Counted from the first letter of the stretch, positions 28,859-37,713 are shown. The stretch: 64,000 nt of DNA from Parasedimentitalea marina (GCF_004006175.1 NZ_CP033219.1:930001-994000), one strand, 5' to 3'. The notes: generated by a model not told the origin, from the letters alone. Program-made: numbers and translations.

Positions 28859-29790
28859 TTGAACACTCGCTTTCTGAGTTCACCGGCCAGTCCTTGCGGG
28901 GCGAATAAGGTCAACAGAACTAGAACCACGCCAGCAATCAGCATATAGGCTGAGGTGATAGAGCTGCTAAGGTCGATCAGGTAGAACATGAAGATGACGC
29001 CGATCAGGGGGCCGATGGTGGTGCCTGCGCCGCCCAACAGCACCCAAAGCAGCGGAAAGATCGAATATTGCACGGTGGCAAAGGTCGCCCCGGCATAGCC
29101 AAACAGCAGCGCATAAGCCGCGCCTGCCAGACCTGAAATGGTGCCGGAAATCACTACGGCCTTTAATTTGTGGGCGACGGTGTTGTAGCCCAACATCCGG
29201 GCCCGCTCCTCGTTTTCGCGGATCGCGATCAGGGTGCGCCCGAATGGCGATTGCACCAGTCGGGCAATGGCCAGAAAACAGATCGAGAACAGCACCAGGG
29301 CTGCGAAATAGCGGGCTGTGTCGTTGCTCAGATCCAGCCCAAACATTACCCGGTCGGCTTGCTGAATGACAAAGCCCTCATCGCCGCGGGTATAGGTGCC
29401 AAAATACAGGATCGACAGATAGCCCGCCTGAGCAAACATCAGTGTCACGATCATGAAGGATACACCACTGGTGCGCAGCGCCAGAAAGCCGATCACAGCC
29501 GAGATTGTCAGTGCCGAGGCTAGTCCAATCGCCAAGGCCGGGGCCGAGGTCAGGTCGAACAGCTCCATCGACAGGCCGAGCCCGTACATGCCGGCCGCAA
29601 AGAACAGCGCGTGGCCAAGGCTAAGTAAGCCGGTATAGCCGAACAGAAAATTATAGCCGATGGCATAGACCGCCAGCACCATGATGCGGGACAGGTTGCC
29701 GACGTGATAGGTGGGCAGGATAAAGAATGCGACTGCCAGCAGGGCAATCACACCCAGATGCAGCACATTGGAACGTTGGCTATCGGTCAA
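28846..29790 (-). CDS. LIV-type ABC transporter permease (LivM-like)
   Basis: 314 residues, about nine helices. LFGYTGLLSLGHALFFAAGMYG and IAIRENEERARMLGYN are the LivM-type loops, with the EAA-like contact to the ATPase near the latter. WVLLGGAGTTIGPLIGVIF is the paired transmembrane motif. It overlaps both neighbours by 4-13 nt, so the four transport genes are one translational unit. Confidence 0.92.
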   Translation of the reverse strand: MTDSQRSNVLHLGVIALLAVAFFILPTYHVGNLSRIMVLAVYAIGYNFLFGYTGLLSLGHALFFAAGMYGLGLSMELFDLTSAPALAIGLASALTISAVIGFLALRTSGVSFMIVTLMFAQAGYLSILYFGTYTRGDEGFVIQQADRVMFGLDLSNDTARYFAALVLFSICFLAIARLVQSPFGRTLIAIRENEERARMLGYNTVAHKLKAVVISGTISGLAGAAYALLFGYAGATFATVQYSIFPLLWVLLGGAGTTIGPLIGVIFMFYLIDLSSSITSAYMLIAGVVLVLLTLFAPQGLAGELRKRVFKWMP

Positions 29791-30713
29791 TGTGCCGACC
29801 TCCCCAACAGGCCTTGCGGGCGAAACGCCAGCACCATGGCCACCACCAGTGTGGCGATAATCTTAGCCAGTGTCGGCGAGAAAAAGACCGAGATGATGCC
29901 ATCGCTCATGCCGATCAGGATGGCGGCAATCACGGTGCCGGGCAGACTGCCAAGGCCGCCGATGATCACGGTGATAAAGGCCAGCAACAGCGGGTCATGA
30001 CCCATCAGATAATGCGCTTGCTGGATTGGCACCACCAGCACGGCGCCGACGGCGGCCAGACCAGCGCCCAGTCCGAAGACCCACATATAGACCCGTTCAA
30101 CTGGCACACCAAAGGCCAGTGCGGTTTCACTGTCCAACTGGGTGGCGCGCATGATCAGCCCGATCTTGCTGCGGGTAATCACCAGCCACAGGGCTGTCAG
30201 AATGCCGATTGCGGCTATGATCACAAACAGTTTGTAACTGGTGATGCTCAGCCCCCAGGGCCAGAACATCGCAAACCCGTTCTCGCCATACTCGAACCAG
30301 GGCAAGGCAAGGCGCGTGTTGAACGGCGGTTGCACCGGGCGGGCATCGGGTCCGAATGTCATCAGAGTTGTTTGCTGGATGATATACAGCAGTCCGATGG
30401 TCGCCACGATAGTCCGGTCCGGATCATAGTTAATCTTTTGCAGGATGAGCTTGTCTGCGGTGGCGGCAAGAAGGCCCACCACCAGAGGTGCAATCCCCAA
30501 CGCCAGTATGAAGCCAATCGCCGGGTGTCCGCCGATCAACGAAGTAACCCACCAGGCGATCACTGCGCCCAGCATGTAGAATTCGCCATGAGCCACATTG
30601 ACGACGCGCATCACGCCAAAAACAATGCTCAGACCCATGGCCGTCAGGGCCAGAATGGCCGCCGTTACAGCACCCTCAAGTGAGGCCAAGAGTAAGTGAG
30701 GACCAAAGTCCAT
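29787..30713 (-). CDS. LIV-type ABC transporter permease (LivH-like)
   Basis: 308 residues from MDFGPHLLLASLEGAV (GAGG lies 11 nt upstream; an ATG ten codons earlier has poor context). About eight helices, with SIVFGVMRVVNVAHGEFYMLGA and VIIGGLGSLPGTVIAAILIG, the two LivH signatures. It starts 178 nt after the binding-protein stop, with a hairpin in between. Confidence 0.92.
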   Translation of the reverse strand: MDFGPHLLLASLEGAVTAAILALTAMGLSIVFGVMRVVNVAHGEFYMLGAVIAWWVTSLIGGHPAIGFILALGIAPLVVGLLAATADKLILQKINYDPDRTIVATIGLLYIIQQTTLMTFGPDARPVQPPFNTRLALPWFEYGENGFAMFWPWGLSITSYKLFVIIAAIGILTALWLVITRSKIGLIMRATQLDSETALAFGVPVERVYMWVFGLGAGLAAVGAVLVVPIQQAHYLMGHDPLLLAFITVIIGGLGSLPGTVIAAILIGMSDGIISVFFSPTLAKIIATLVVAMVLAFRPQGLLGRSAH

Positions 30714-30812
30714 GAGTATTATAACCTCGGATTGAATATGCATTTAGCCTGTGCGTAGCTCGGGCCGCGCCTGACCTTTCCCCCGGGAGTGAACACCGGA
30801 CCGCAAAGCGGC

Positions 30813-30833
30813 AAACAGTCCGGGGGACTGTTT
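30813..30833 (-). terminator. Hairpin between binding-protein gene and livH-like gene
   Basis: Perfect 9-bp stem AAACAGTCC / GGACTGTTT with a 3-nt loop, and a smaller CCGC-AAA-GCGG stem beside it. No T-run follows on the minus strand, so a stabilising or partial terminator role is more likely than full termination. Confidence 0.5.
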
Positions 30834-30891
30834 GAGGTGGGTACGGGCGGAGCCCTGCGCTTTTGAAGACCCCGCCCTAGTTGTCTAGGCT

Positions 30892-32190
30892 TTAGAAAGA
30901 CTGCGTGGTGTAGTCCACCTCGTCCTCATAGAGACCATCATCGATAGATGTTGTATGCTCGACCACCAACTTACCGTCTGTGACTTTCGAGATGTACTGA
31001 TGCCCAAACGTCTGGTGTGTCTTGCCGTTGAAGCGCTTGGCACCTTGCGGATGATCGTCCGACAGCGGCATATCCGACATCGCTTCGACCGCCTCGATCA
31101 GTTTGGCCCGATCAGCAGGCCCTTGGTATCCGGCGGTCTCCATACCGCGTTTGATGATGTTTAGGGTCTCCCAGCAGCCAAACATATGCGAGTAGGTCGA
31201 CACATCCTGCGCATCATCGGTCGAGGCACCATTGTCATCAACCCCCACAGCCGCGCGATAGGCCTTGTCGTGGCTGCTTTGGTCGGCCTGCGCATTGCGC
31301 GGGTTGCCCTCCCAGAAATAGGTGCCTTCCAGGAATTCAAGTCCAGGACTTTTGATGTCCACGGCTTCAAGACTGTCGATGAAGCCAAAGATCTCGGGGC
31401 TGTTGGGGCCAAAGAACTCACCCAGTTCTTTCACAAAGGTCAGCACAGCGGGGCCAACCATCACGTGATAGATTACCTCAGTCTCACGCGGGATACGTGG
31501 GAAATACTTGCTGAACGAGGTTTCAGTTGGCGGAATGGCGATGCTCTCTACCACCTGGCCACCCTGGGCCTCGATGGCAGCGGTAAAGAAGTCGCGGTGA
31601 TCGTGGCCAAAGGCGAAATCGGGGAAGATCATGGTGACCTTCTTGCCCAGATTATCAGCGACGAATGGTGCCATTGCCTGAACCTGGCTTTTCACGTCGG
31701 TGATGCCGGGCTGCAATGTATAGCGGTTCAATTTGCCGCTGGCGACGTGGTGTCCTTCGGAGACCACAAAATACGGTAACTTCAACTCACCCGCACGTGG
31801 GGCCGAGCCATATACAACGTGGCTGAACAGGGTGCCAAAGGCGATATCGCACCCGTGCTGGGTTGCGAATTTCTCGACAACCTCGGCGCCGCGTTTAGGG
31901 TCGGTGCCGTCATCCTCGGCGACCAGTTCCACAGGGCGGCCATTGATCCCACCCATGTCATTGATGCGTTTGACCGCAGCCTCGGTGGTGCGGTTGTACC
32001 AGCGGCCATAGGCAGCGCCGATGCCGGTGCGGTGCACCTGAAAGCCGATTTTGATCGGAGCCGAGCTTTGCGCCTGGGCAAAACCGGACAGACCGGGTAA
32101 GGCGCTGGTGGCCGCAATGGCGCCGGTTCCGGCGGCCAGTGTTCTCAGCACGCCACGACGTGTAAATTTGGATTCGGGTTTCGTTACCAT
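30892..32190 (-). CDS. ABC transporter substrate-binding protein, Tat-exported
   Basis: 432 residues. N-terminal twin-arginine signal (FTRRGVLRTLAAG) ending AQA near residue 40, then a type I periplasmic fold of the LIV/amide group (IKIGFQVHRTGIGAAYGRWY, GRPVELVAEDDGTDPKR, MIFPDFAFGHDHRDFF). Tat export implies folding in the cytoplasm before transport. Ligand not assignable; position next to an enamidase and a 6-hydroxynicotinate reductase homologue suggests an N-heteroaromatic acid, amide or related compound. Its promoter carries the shared 15-bp motif. Confidence 0.9.
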   Translation of the reverse strand: MVTKPESKFTRRGVLRTLAAGTGAIAATSALPGLSGFAQAQSSAPIKIGFQVHRTGIGAAYGRWYNRTTEAAVKRINDMGGINGRPVELVAEDDGTDPKRGAEVVEKFATQHGCDIAFGTLFSHVVYGSAPRAGELKLPYFVVSEGHHVASGKLNRYTLQPGITDVKSQVQAMAPFVADNLGKKVTMIFPDFAFGHDHRDFFTAAIEAQGGQVVESIAIPPTETSFSKYFPRIPRETEVIYHVMVGPAVLTFVKELGEFFGPNSPEIFGFIDSLEAVDIKSPGLEFLEGTYFWEGNPRNAQADQSSHDKAYRAAVGVDDNGASTDDAQDVSTYSHMFGCWETLNIIKRGMETAGYQGPADRAKLIEAVEAMSDMPLSDDHPQGAKRFNGKTHQTFGHQYISKVTDGKLVVEHTTSIDDGLYEDEVDYTTQSF

Positions 32191-32244
32191 GACTTTTCAC
32201 CTCCCAGTGGTGCACCGATAATACAGGTGCAGTGCAGTCATATT

Positions 32245-32259
32245 GTGTGTATGCAAATG
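32245..32259 (-). promoter_or_regulatory. Shared motif copy upstream of binding-protein gene
   Basis: On the minus strand CATTTGCATACACAC, 12/15 identical to the enamidase copy, 54 nt before the start codon and in the same orientation to the gene as the other copies. No clear -35 at the usual distance here, so this is the weakest promoter but a good operator candidate. Confidence 0.5.
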
Positions 32260-32301
32260 ACTTGTCCAGAGTTTTTTTTGAGGCGAGTTTTGGGTTTGGC
32301 G

Positions 32302-33672
32302 TCACATTCCACGTGGAGTGGCCAGTAGCCACAGGCCAAAAATCGTATAGAGCACCATGAAAATCGCCAGAGGAATTTGGCTGATCAGGGTTTGTCGTTT
32401 GCTGTGATACAGCCGGGCGGCAATACAATGGGCGACCAAGACCGAGATCACATGTGACAGCACCACAGTGGCGGCCTGGATAAAAAAGACCACCTGAACG
32501 CTGTCTTTCGTTTTTAGAAACCCTGTTGTTACCTGCGTCTTTGTCAGCCCCAGATAATTTGCGCCGGTGGTCAAGGGGTCGCTTAGCGCCAGCAGCGCGA
32601 ATTGACCGTTGACCAGCGCATAGATGAAAAAATGGGCAAAGTGATAGCCCAGAGCAATGGGAATGATCGACAGGGAAAACCAGCAGAACGCGGTGGCGAA
32701 GGGGACCTGATCACGTGGTGCAAGGCCCGTGTTTGCAGCACGGGTGCCCATATAGGTGACCGCAGCAAAAACAATGACCAACAGGGCGTTCATGAACAAC
32801 AGCCCAATGACCGAGGGCCAAAAAATGGCGGATCTGCCGGGGAACATCAGCGGGTTCACATCGATCTTGGCTAGCCACCAGAAACTTTCTTTTAAGCCGT
32901 CAAAACTGCCGACACCCAACAAAACAAGGCAGAAAACTGCCAGGCTGACGGGGGGCTTGGGGAGCGAAAACAGCGCCCAGCCGGGCAGACCGATGCTTAG
33001 GCGAGGCAGCCAGCGCACCGGGGAAATGGTCGCGACCAACTTGAACAGAATGGTAAAAGGCTCACAGCGCGACAACCAGATATTGGCGCCAAACAACATC
33101 ATGCCCACAAAGGTGAACAGCCAATAGCCCAACACAAATTTAGTTAGCCGCGCTGGATCTTCGGGGGCTGGATCGGCGATCTCAAAGGCGCCGAATGCCA
33201 GGAATGTCAACACTGCGATCCAGTGGCCGCAGGCTTTGGGCAGTTTCAAAGGCGGCGGCGCGGACTGATATCCGATCAGAATGTGATGGAGCCCGGTCCA
33301 GGGGTTCAGAAAGCTCCATAGATTGCCCAATAGGCCATGTGCCAGAACCAGCCCGACCCACCAAATGGTCCAGATCGTCAGGGAAAACAGGTTCTCCAGC
33401 GGATCGTTGGTGCCAAATGCTCCGATGGCGCTAAGGGCGAACAGGCAGTTCATTGATACAAAGCTGGTCGTATGTGACACATAATCGGGCAGTTTGATCC
33501 TGATCAGAGGTAGTGGTTTAAAGGCCGCCAGCAACCGCGCCTCGGACAGAAACGCCACACCCAGAATTGATGCCACAACCGCTGCGCATCCGGCGAGGAT
33601 ATACAGATTGGTTGGCAGCAACAAAATCAGCGCCTGCTCGGAAGCATGTGCCTGCGCGGGCCGGGAGAGCAT
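32302..33672 (-). CDS. Polytopic membrane protein of unknown function
   Basis: 456 residues with roughly ten to eleven hydrophobic helices spread over the whole length. No known transporter signature, catalytic His cluster or ATPase motif is visible. Loops include WWVGLVLAHGLLGNLWSFLN, which places several Trp and Asn between helices. In overall look it resembles proteins loosely annotated as fenitrothion hydrolase FedB-like, but I would not transfer that name. It ends 111 nt before the Tat-exported binding protein on the same strand, and diverges from the enamidase gene. Candidate extra transporter or membrane enzyme of this pathway. Confidence 0.6.
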   Translation of the reverse strand: MLSRPAQAHASEQALILLLPTNLYILAGCAAVVASILGVAFLSEARLLAAFKPLPLIRIKLPDYVSHTTSFVSMNCLFALSAIGAFGTNDPLENLFSLTIWTIWWVGLVLAHGLLGNLWSFLNPWTGLHHILIGYQSAPPPLKLPKACGHWIAVLTFLAFGAFEIADPAPEDPARLTKFVLGYWLFTFVGMMLFGANIWLSRCEPFTILFKLVATISPVRWLPRLSIGLPGWALFSLPKPPVSLAVFCLVLLGVGSFDGLKESFWWLAKIDVNPLMFPGRSAIFWPSVIGLLFMNALLVIVFAAVTYMGTRAANTGLAPRDQVPFATAFCWFSLSIIPIALGYHFAHFFIYALVNGQFALLALSDPLTTGANYLGLTKTQVTTGFLKTKDSVQVVFFIQAATVVLSHVISVLVAHCIAARLYHSKRQTLISQIPLAIFMVLYTIFGLWLLATPRGM

Positions 33673-33823
33673 AAACCAGGTCAGACTGGCGGCAATTATG
33701 TGACGGATTGGCGAGAATGAGATGGGTCTGGACCTAAGAAATAAATGAGCAATCTGCGCTGCGCTTATACGCGGGCAAGTGGAAATCTGTACAGTCTCTT
33801 GCGGTTTCTTCGTTCTTGCGGGC

Positions 33824-33857
33824 TTGACCCTCTATTTAAATACATTAGCATACTAAC
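33824..33857 (+). promoter_or_regulatory. Promoter and shared motif of the enamidase gene
   Basis: TTGACC at 33824-33829 and, 19 nt on, CATACT at about 33849-33854 as a -10-like box. It is embedded in CATTAGCATACTAAC (33843-33857), which contains the inverted repeat TTAG-N4-CTAA. The motif ends 29 nt before the ATG. 14 of 15 bases match the copy before the FAD-subunit gene. Confidence 0.6.
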
Positions 33858-33886
33858 AATTATATCATACAGTGGAGACCTTGGCC

Positions 33887-35053
33887 ATGACCGAGAAACT
33901 CGTCATCAAAAACATTGGCTTGCTGCTGTCTGGCAAGATGGAACAACCGATACTCGACGGCGATTGCATGATCGCCATCGATGGTAAAATCCACGAGTGG
34001 GGTTATGAAAAAGATCTGAACATTGAGGATGCCACGACGATTATCGATGCGCATGGTGTGGCCCTGGCGCCGGGCTTGATCGACAGTCACATTCATCCGG
34101 TCGTGGGCGATTATACCCCCCGGCAACAACAGGTAAACTGGATTGATTCCACCCTGCATGGCGGCGTCACGACGCTGATTTCAGCGGGGGAAGTCCATAT
34201 GCCCGGCCGTCCCCGGGATATTGTCGGGCTTAAGGCGATGGCAATTGCGGCGCAGCGTTGGTACGAAAATTTCCGTCCCTCGGGGATGAAGGTCATGGCT
34301 GGCGCACCGGTCATCGAGCAAGGCATGGTCGAGCAGGATTTCAAAGATTTGGCCGATGCCGGTGTTACATTGCTGGGCGAGGTTGGTCTGGGCACCGTCA
34401 AGGATGGCAAGACGGCCAAGCAGATGGTGGACTGGGCGCGCAAATATGGCATTCAGTCAACGATCCACACCGGCGGCCCCTCCATCCCCGGCTCGGGGTT
34501 GATCGATGCGGATATGGTGCTGGAAACTGGCACCGACATCATTGGTCATATCAACGGTGGCCATACTGCGTTGCCGGATGATCAAATCATGTGCCTGTGT
34601 GAAAGCTGTACGGCAGGACTGGAAATCGTTCACAACGGCAACGAGCGCGCTGCATTGTTGACGCTGAACACTGCGCGTGAACTGAAGGTGATGGACCGTA
34701 TTATCTTGGGCACCGATGGGCCTGCCGGATCGGGTGTTCAGCCGCTGGGCATCCTGCGCATGGTGGCGATGCTGTCGTCACTTGGCAATGTCCCGGCCGA
34801 GATCGCTTTTTGTTTCGCCAATGGCAATACGTCACGCCAGCGCGAGTTGGACACCGGCTTGATCGAACAGGGCTATTGTGCCGATTTTGTGCTGATGGAT
34901 CAGGCCCAGCATGCGCCGGGTAAAACCATGTTGGAATCGGTTCAGCTGGGCAATTTGCCCGGTGTAGGCATGACCATCATTGACGGCGTTGTGCGCAGCG
35001 AGCGCAGTCGCAATACGCCGCCAGCCACACGATTGCCCGAAGTCTTGGCGTAA
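33887..35053 (+). CDS. ena: Enamidase-like amidohydrolase
   Basis: 388 residues from MTEKLVIKN (GGAG about 11 nt upstream; an ATG five codons earlier is less favoured). Binuclear amidohydrolase with GLIDSHIHPVVGDY (H68, H70), HTGG (H194), IGHINGGH (H221 and following) and GTDGPAGSG (D277) as expected metal ligands; E165 or a nearby Lys may bridge the metals. In Eubacterium barkeri, enamidase opens 1,4,5,6-tetrahydro-6-oxonicotinate to 2-formylglutarate and ammonia. Position beside a 6-hydroxynicotinate reductase homologue supports that role here; the exact substrate is inferred. Confidence 0.8.
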   Translation: MTEKLVIKNIGLLLSGKMEQPILDGDCMIAIDGKIHEWGYEKDLNIEDATTIIDAHGVALAPGLIDSHIHPVVGDYTPRQQQVNWIDSTLHGGVTTLISAGEVHMPGRPRDIVGLKAMAIAAQRWYENFRPSGMKVMAGAPVIEQGMVEQDFKDLADAGVTLLGEVGLGTVKDGKTAKQMVDWARKYGIQSTIHTGGPSIPGSGLIDADMVLETGTDIIGHINGGHTALPDDQIMCLCESCTAGLEIVHNGNERAALLTLNTARELKVMDRIILGTDGPAGSGVQPLGILRMVAMLSSLGNVPAEIAFCFANGNTSRQRELDTGLIEQGYCADFVLMDQAQHAPGKTMLESVQLGNLPGVGMTIIDGVVRSERSRNTPPATRLPEVLA

Positions 35054-35061
35054 CACTCCAA

Positions 35062-35092
35062 GGGCAGTACCTGACCTTAGGTGGGGCTGCCC
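35062..35092. terminator. Possible hairpin between convergent enamidase and marR genes
   Basis: GGGCAG ... CTGCCC outer stem (6 bp) with inner ACCT / AGGT. It lies 9 nt past the enamidase stop. Internal loops and no T-run make it a weak terminator candidate. Confidence 0.35.
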
Positions 35093-35140
35093 AATCTGTC
35101 GGCCGGGCGGGCGTTCGCTGCATTTTACGAAACAGGTTCT

Positions 35141-35578
35141 TCAGGTCAGTTTACGCAGCAGCATTAAGAACTTTCGCTGCTCCGAGGCGGTAAGTGGGGC
35201 CAGGGTCTCGGCGGTAATGTTATGGGCCAGAGGGAACATGCCCTCGACCAGCTGTCGGCCCTGATCGGTGAGTGAAATCAAACTGCGCCGCTTGTCGTTA
35301 GGGTCGGCCTCGACAATGGCGTAGCCCTTTTTGCGCAACCGATCCACGACTCCCTTGATGGTGGCGACATCCATTGATGCCATCCGGCCCAACTGGTTCT
35401 GCGAGCATTTTCCCTGTTCATGCAGGCGCGCCAGCGCAGCAAACTGGGTTGCTGTAAGGCCCTGTATTGCATGGGATTGATAGATTGCCGCGTGTTTCTG
35501 ACTGGCCTGACGCATAAGGTACCCGACCTGGTCATCCAGGATGTAGGTGTCTGGGGTATCAGAATCAGGCATGGCCAT
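35141..35578 (-). CDS. MarR family transcriptional regulator
   Basis: 145 residues from MAMPDSD (AAGAG about 8 nt upstream; a start five codons earlier lacks a ribosome site). wHTH at about residues 45-115: LTATQFAALARLHEQG, ASMDVATIKGVVDRLRKKGYAI and the wing DPNDKRRSLISLT. MarR proteins usually repress nearby genes until an aromatic ligand binds; NicR, the nicotinate regulator of Pseudomonas putida, is also MarR-type. It probably controls the cluster through the shared 15-bp motif, including its own promoter. Ligand unknown. Confidence 0.88.
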   Translation of the reverse strand: MAMPDSDTPDTYILDDQVGYLMRQASQKHAAIYQSHAIQGLTATQFAALARLHEQGKCSQNQLGRMASMDVATIKGVVDRLRKKGYAIVEADPNDKRRSLISLTDQGRQLVEGMFPLAHNITAETLAPLTASEQRKFLMLLRKLT

Positions 35579-35610
35579 GGTCGCTCTTTTCATTCACGAA
35601 TTTTGTTCGT

Positions 35611-35643
35611 GTTAGTATGAACGAGGCCGACGGGCAATGTCGA
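35611..35643 (-). promoter_or_regulatory. Promoter and shared motif of marR
   Basis: On the minus strand TCGACA (-35-like), 18 nt, then CATACT within CTCGTTCATACTAAC. The first nine bases of the plus-strand copy (GTTAGTATG) are identical to the enamidase copy; total 10/15. It ends 32 nt before the start codon. An additional CACGAA-TTTT-GTTCGTG repeat lies downstream. Confidence 0.5.
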
Positions 35644-35689
35644 TCACAGGTTGGTCCGGGCAAAGATGCCCAGAACGTCCTGTGATCGA
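35640..35689 (-). terminator. Nested hairpin at the 3' end of the reductase operon
   Basis: Outer perfect 11-bp stem TCGATCACAGG / CCTGTGATCGA enclosing GGGCA-AAGA-TGCCC. Located between the last AA_synth stop (35701) and the marR promoter. No T-run on the minus strand; it could be an RNA structure that limits read-through into marR, or a DNA regulatory element. Confidence 0.45.
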
Positions 35690-35700
35690 ACAAGCACTAA

Positions 35701-36285
35701 TTACTTCAGCCCGTCTTTACCAATGGCGTCTGTGCTCGTTAGCCCACCGACGCGGGGCAGTGGGCGACCACTGTCCGTCACGGCCACTGCAACCATGATT
35801 TCATTGGCCCGTGGCGCGTCGTTCAGGCGCACTTCTATACCATCAAAATGGCTGCGCACATAGGCGGCATCTTTGTGGCCCAGCGGCACATCCAGAACCT
35901 GACCGGGGCTGCCCATCTTTTTCGACGATGGGACCAGCGCCGCCCCTTTTTCGACCGCCACCCGCAGCGGAGCACCCAATTTGGGATGCAGAATGGCGGC
36001 TGCGTGTTCCAGCTCGCCGTTTTCGCCAACCATCGCCGACTTGCCATAGCTTTCAGCCTGATCAGGTGTGATCCCCAGCGCCTCGACGCATTTGGCGCCC
36101 AGCAATCCGCCCAGTTCGGCGCCGATGTCCATCAAGTCCGTCAGATCGTCTTGGTAATGCCCGGCAAAGGGGTTTTCAATCACTGCCACGGCCACCGCTT
36201 TGCGGGTTGCAGGGCTAATGGTGCGGCCAATCTCGGAATGGACCTCCTCGACGTTCACCGCGATTTTGCGAATTTTAGCAGTCAT
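35701..36285 (-). CDS. AA_synth (DUF1185) family protein, copy 1
   Basis: 194 residues. IAVNVEEVHSEIGR, VIENPFAGHYQDDLTDLM, YGKSAMVGENGELEHAAA, GAPLRVAVEKGAALVPSSKKMG and HFDGIEVRLNDAPRANE are hallmarks of PF06684. Crystal structures of family members, including one from Ruegeria pomeroyi, show a variant of the Bacillus chorismate-mutase fold; a role in amino-acid metabolism has been suggested but no reaction is known. It overlaps the second copy by 4 nt and ends the operon. Here it may act on a ring-opened or hydroxylated product. Confidence 0.85.
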   Translation of the reverse strand: MTAKIRKIAVNVEEVHSEIGRTISPATRKAVAVAVIENPFAGHYQDDLTDLMDIGAELGGLLGAKCVEALGITPDQAESYGKSAMVGENGELEHAAAILHPKLGAPLRVAVEKGAALVPSSKKMGSPGQVLDVPLGHKDAAYVRSHFDGIEVRLNDAPRANEIMVAVAVTDSGRPLPRVGGLTSTDAIGKDGLK

Positions 36286-36863
36286 CGTAAACCATCCTCT
36301 CCTTTGATGTCCTTGGCTTCCAGCCCTCCAGACCGCGAATGCACCCGTCCGCCAGTTGTCATGACCAATGCAAAGGCCAGCTCACCGGCGCGCGGCGCAT
36401 CGTTGCAGCCGACCTCCATTGAATCAAAATGGCTGCGCACATAGGCGGCGTTGACATGGGTGATCGGCACATCCAGCCGTGCGCCAACACCGCCGACCTT
36501 TTTCGACGAGGGTACAATTGCGTTTGCCGTGCCTAGCAATTGCCGCATGGCATAACCACCCGGAGCATGCCACAGGGCGCCATGCTCCAGCTCTCCGCCT
36601 TCGCCAACCAGTGAGCCCTTGCCGTATCCTTCGATCTTGTCGGGCCCACCCAGCATGTCGAGCAGCCGCTGTGCCATATCCAGCCCCAGCGGTTTCAGAT
36701 CTTCCATGAAACCCTGGATCTCGGGCTCATAACGGCCAGCAAAGGGGTTTTTGATGATTGCAAGCATGGCCCCACGCAATAGCGGGGTATCGGCGGCCGG
36801 GCCGCCTTCGTGAAAGATCTCTTCGCGGGAGGAGATGATTTTTCGGATGTGTAGATCAGGCAT
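36282..36863 (-). CDS. AA_synth (DUF1185) family protein, copy 2
   Basis: 193 residues from MPDLHIRKI, chosen because it overlaps the UPF0280 gene end by 8 nt; an upstream start would add unconserved residues. Shares IIKNPFAGRYEPEIQGFM, YGKGSLVGEGGELEHGA, VPSSKKVGG and HFDSMEVGCNDAPRAGE with copy 1 but is clearly diverged. Tandem divergent copies suggest a hetero-oligomer or two successive steps. Coupled to both neighbours by overlap. Confidence 0.85.
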   Translation of the reverse strand: MPDLHIRKIISSREEIFHEGGPAADTPLLRGAMLAIIKNPFAGRYEPEIQGFMEDLKPLGLDMAQRLLDMLGGPDKIEGYGKGSLVGEGGELEHGALWHAPGGYAMRQLLGTANAIVPSSKKVGGVGARLDVPITHVNAAYVRSHFDSMEVGCNDAPRAGELAFALVMTTGGRVHSRSGGLEAKDIKGEDGLR

Positions 36864-37713
36864 TAACTTGCGTCCTAACAGAGGGGGTGAAACCGGTGCG
36901 GCCAATGAGCCGGTTTTCGCCCTGCAAAAACAGAGCTGCGGCAATGATATGGCCCGAGTGTTGCATGTCCAGCGCCTGATGTGCGCCGGCTTGCAGGGCG
37001 GTATGGATGTCCGCCGTTGAGAGTGCCTCGCAATGAGTCACCACAAGCCGGGCACCCAGATCGCTGTCGCTTTGCACCTGGTCAGCGGCGCGGCGGTGAA
37101 TGGCGGTGTGTCCAGGGAGATCCACGGCATTGGCAATCAGGGTGGCAGCAGCATCTGCCTGCGCGGCGCTGCTGGCCAGGACCGTAACACTATCAGCGAT
37201 GCCCATTGACAGGCTGCGGCCATGTCGGCCTGAGGTGGCGATGCCGCCAATCCTATCTGCATGGGTGAGCTGAATACGGCCAAGATCCCGTCCCTGATGG
37301 TCCATCATGGCGGTGTCAAAATGCTGGCCAGGGGCAAGGTGAAGGGCAATATCACCGCCATTGTTGACATAAATCCGTTGCAGTGGCGTGATGGCCTGCA
37401 TCGCGACCAGAACCGTATCTGCCACGGCCCCGGCCACGGCGGCCATGGGGGTGACAAAGTGATCGCACAGGGGCCGTGTCGCACGGTCCATGGCTTGCGC
37501 GATCTCCCCCTTAGGGGTGGGCGACAGAGCAACGAGCTGCGATTTCAGCAATGGCAGTTCAGCGACCAACTCGTCCAGCACAGTTGCAAAGCGTGCCTTG
37601 GCTGCAGCAAATCCTGCGTCGCGATCCCCATCAGCACCAATCACCAGATCAATTGGCCCGTGCTGCAAATGCAGCCGGGTACCACAGGGGAGCAGGCTGG
37701 CCAGCGCTGGCAT
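36856..37713 (-). CDS. UPF0280 / ApbE-like superfamily protein
   Basis: 285 residues from the ATG at 37713, which overlaps the reductase stop (TAATG). RIYVNNGGDIALHLA resembles the nucleotide-binding GGD segment of ApbE flavin transferases, and SMGIADSVTVLASSAAQAD the later conserved part. No signal peptide, so cytosolic. The UPF0280 family has no proven function. As 6-hydroxynicotinate reductase of E. barkeri carries a covalent flavin, a flavin-attachment or maturation role for the neighbouring reductase is an attractive inference. Confidence 0.75.
   Translation of the reverse strand: MPALASLLPCGTRLHLQHGPIDLVIGADGDRDAGFAAAKARFATVLDELVAELPLLKSQLVALSPTPKGEIAQAMDRATRPLCDHFVTPMAAVAGAVADTVLVAMQAITPLQRIYVNNGGDIALHLAPGQHFDTAMMDHQGRDLGRIQLTHADRIGGIATSGRHGRSLSMGIADSVTVLASSAAQADAAATLIANAVDLPGHTAIHRRAADQVQSDSDLGARLVVTHCEALSTADIHTALQAGAHQALDMQHSGHIIAAALFLQGENRLIGRTGFTPSVRTQVNA

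Noticed and set aside
32302..33672. Naming the membrane protein fenitrothion hydrolase
   Set aside because: Resemblance is only in general membrane layout; no catalytic motif supports an organophosphate hydrolase.
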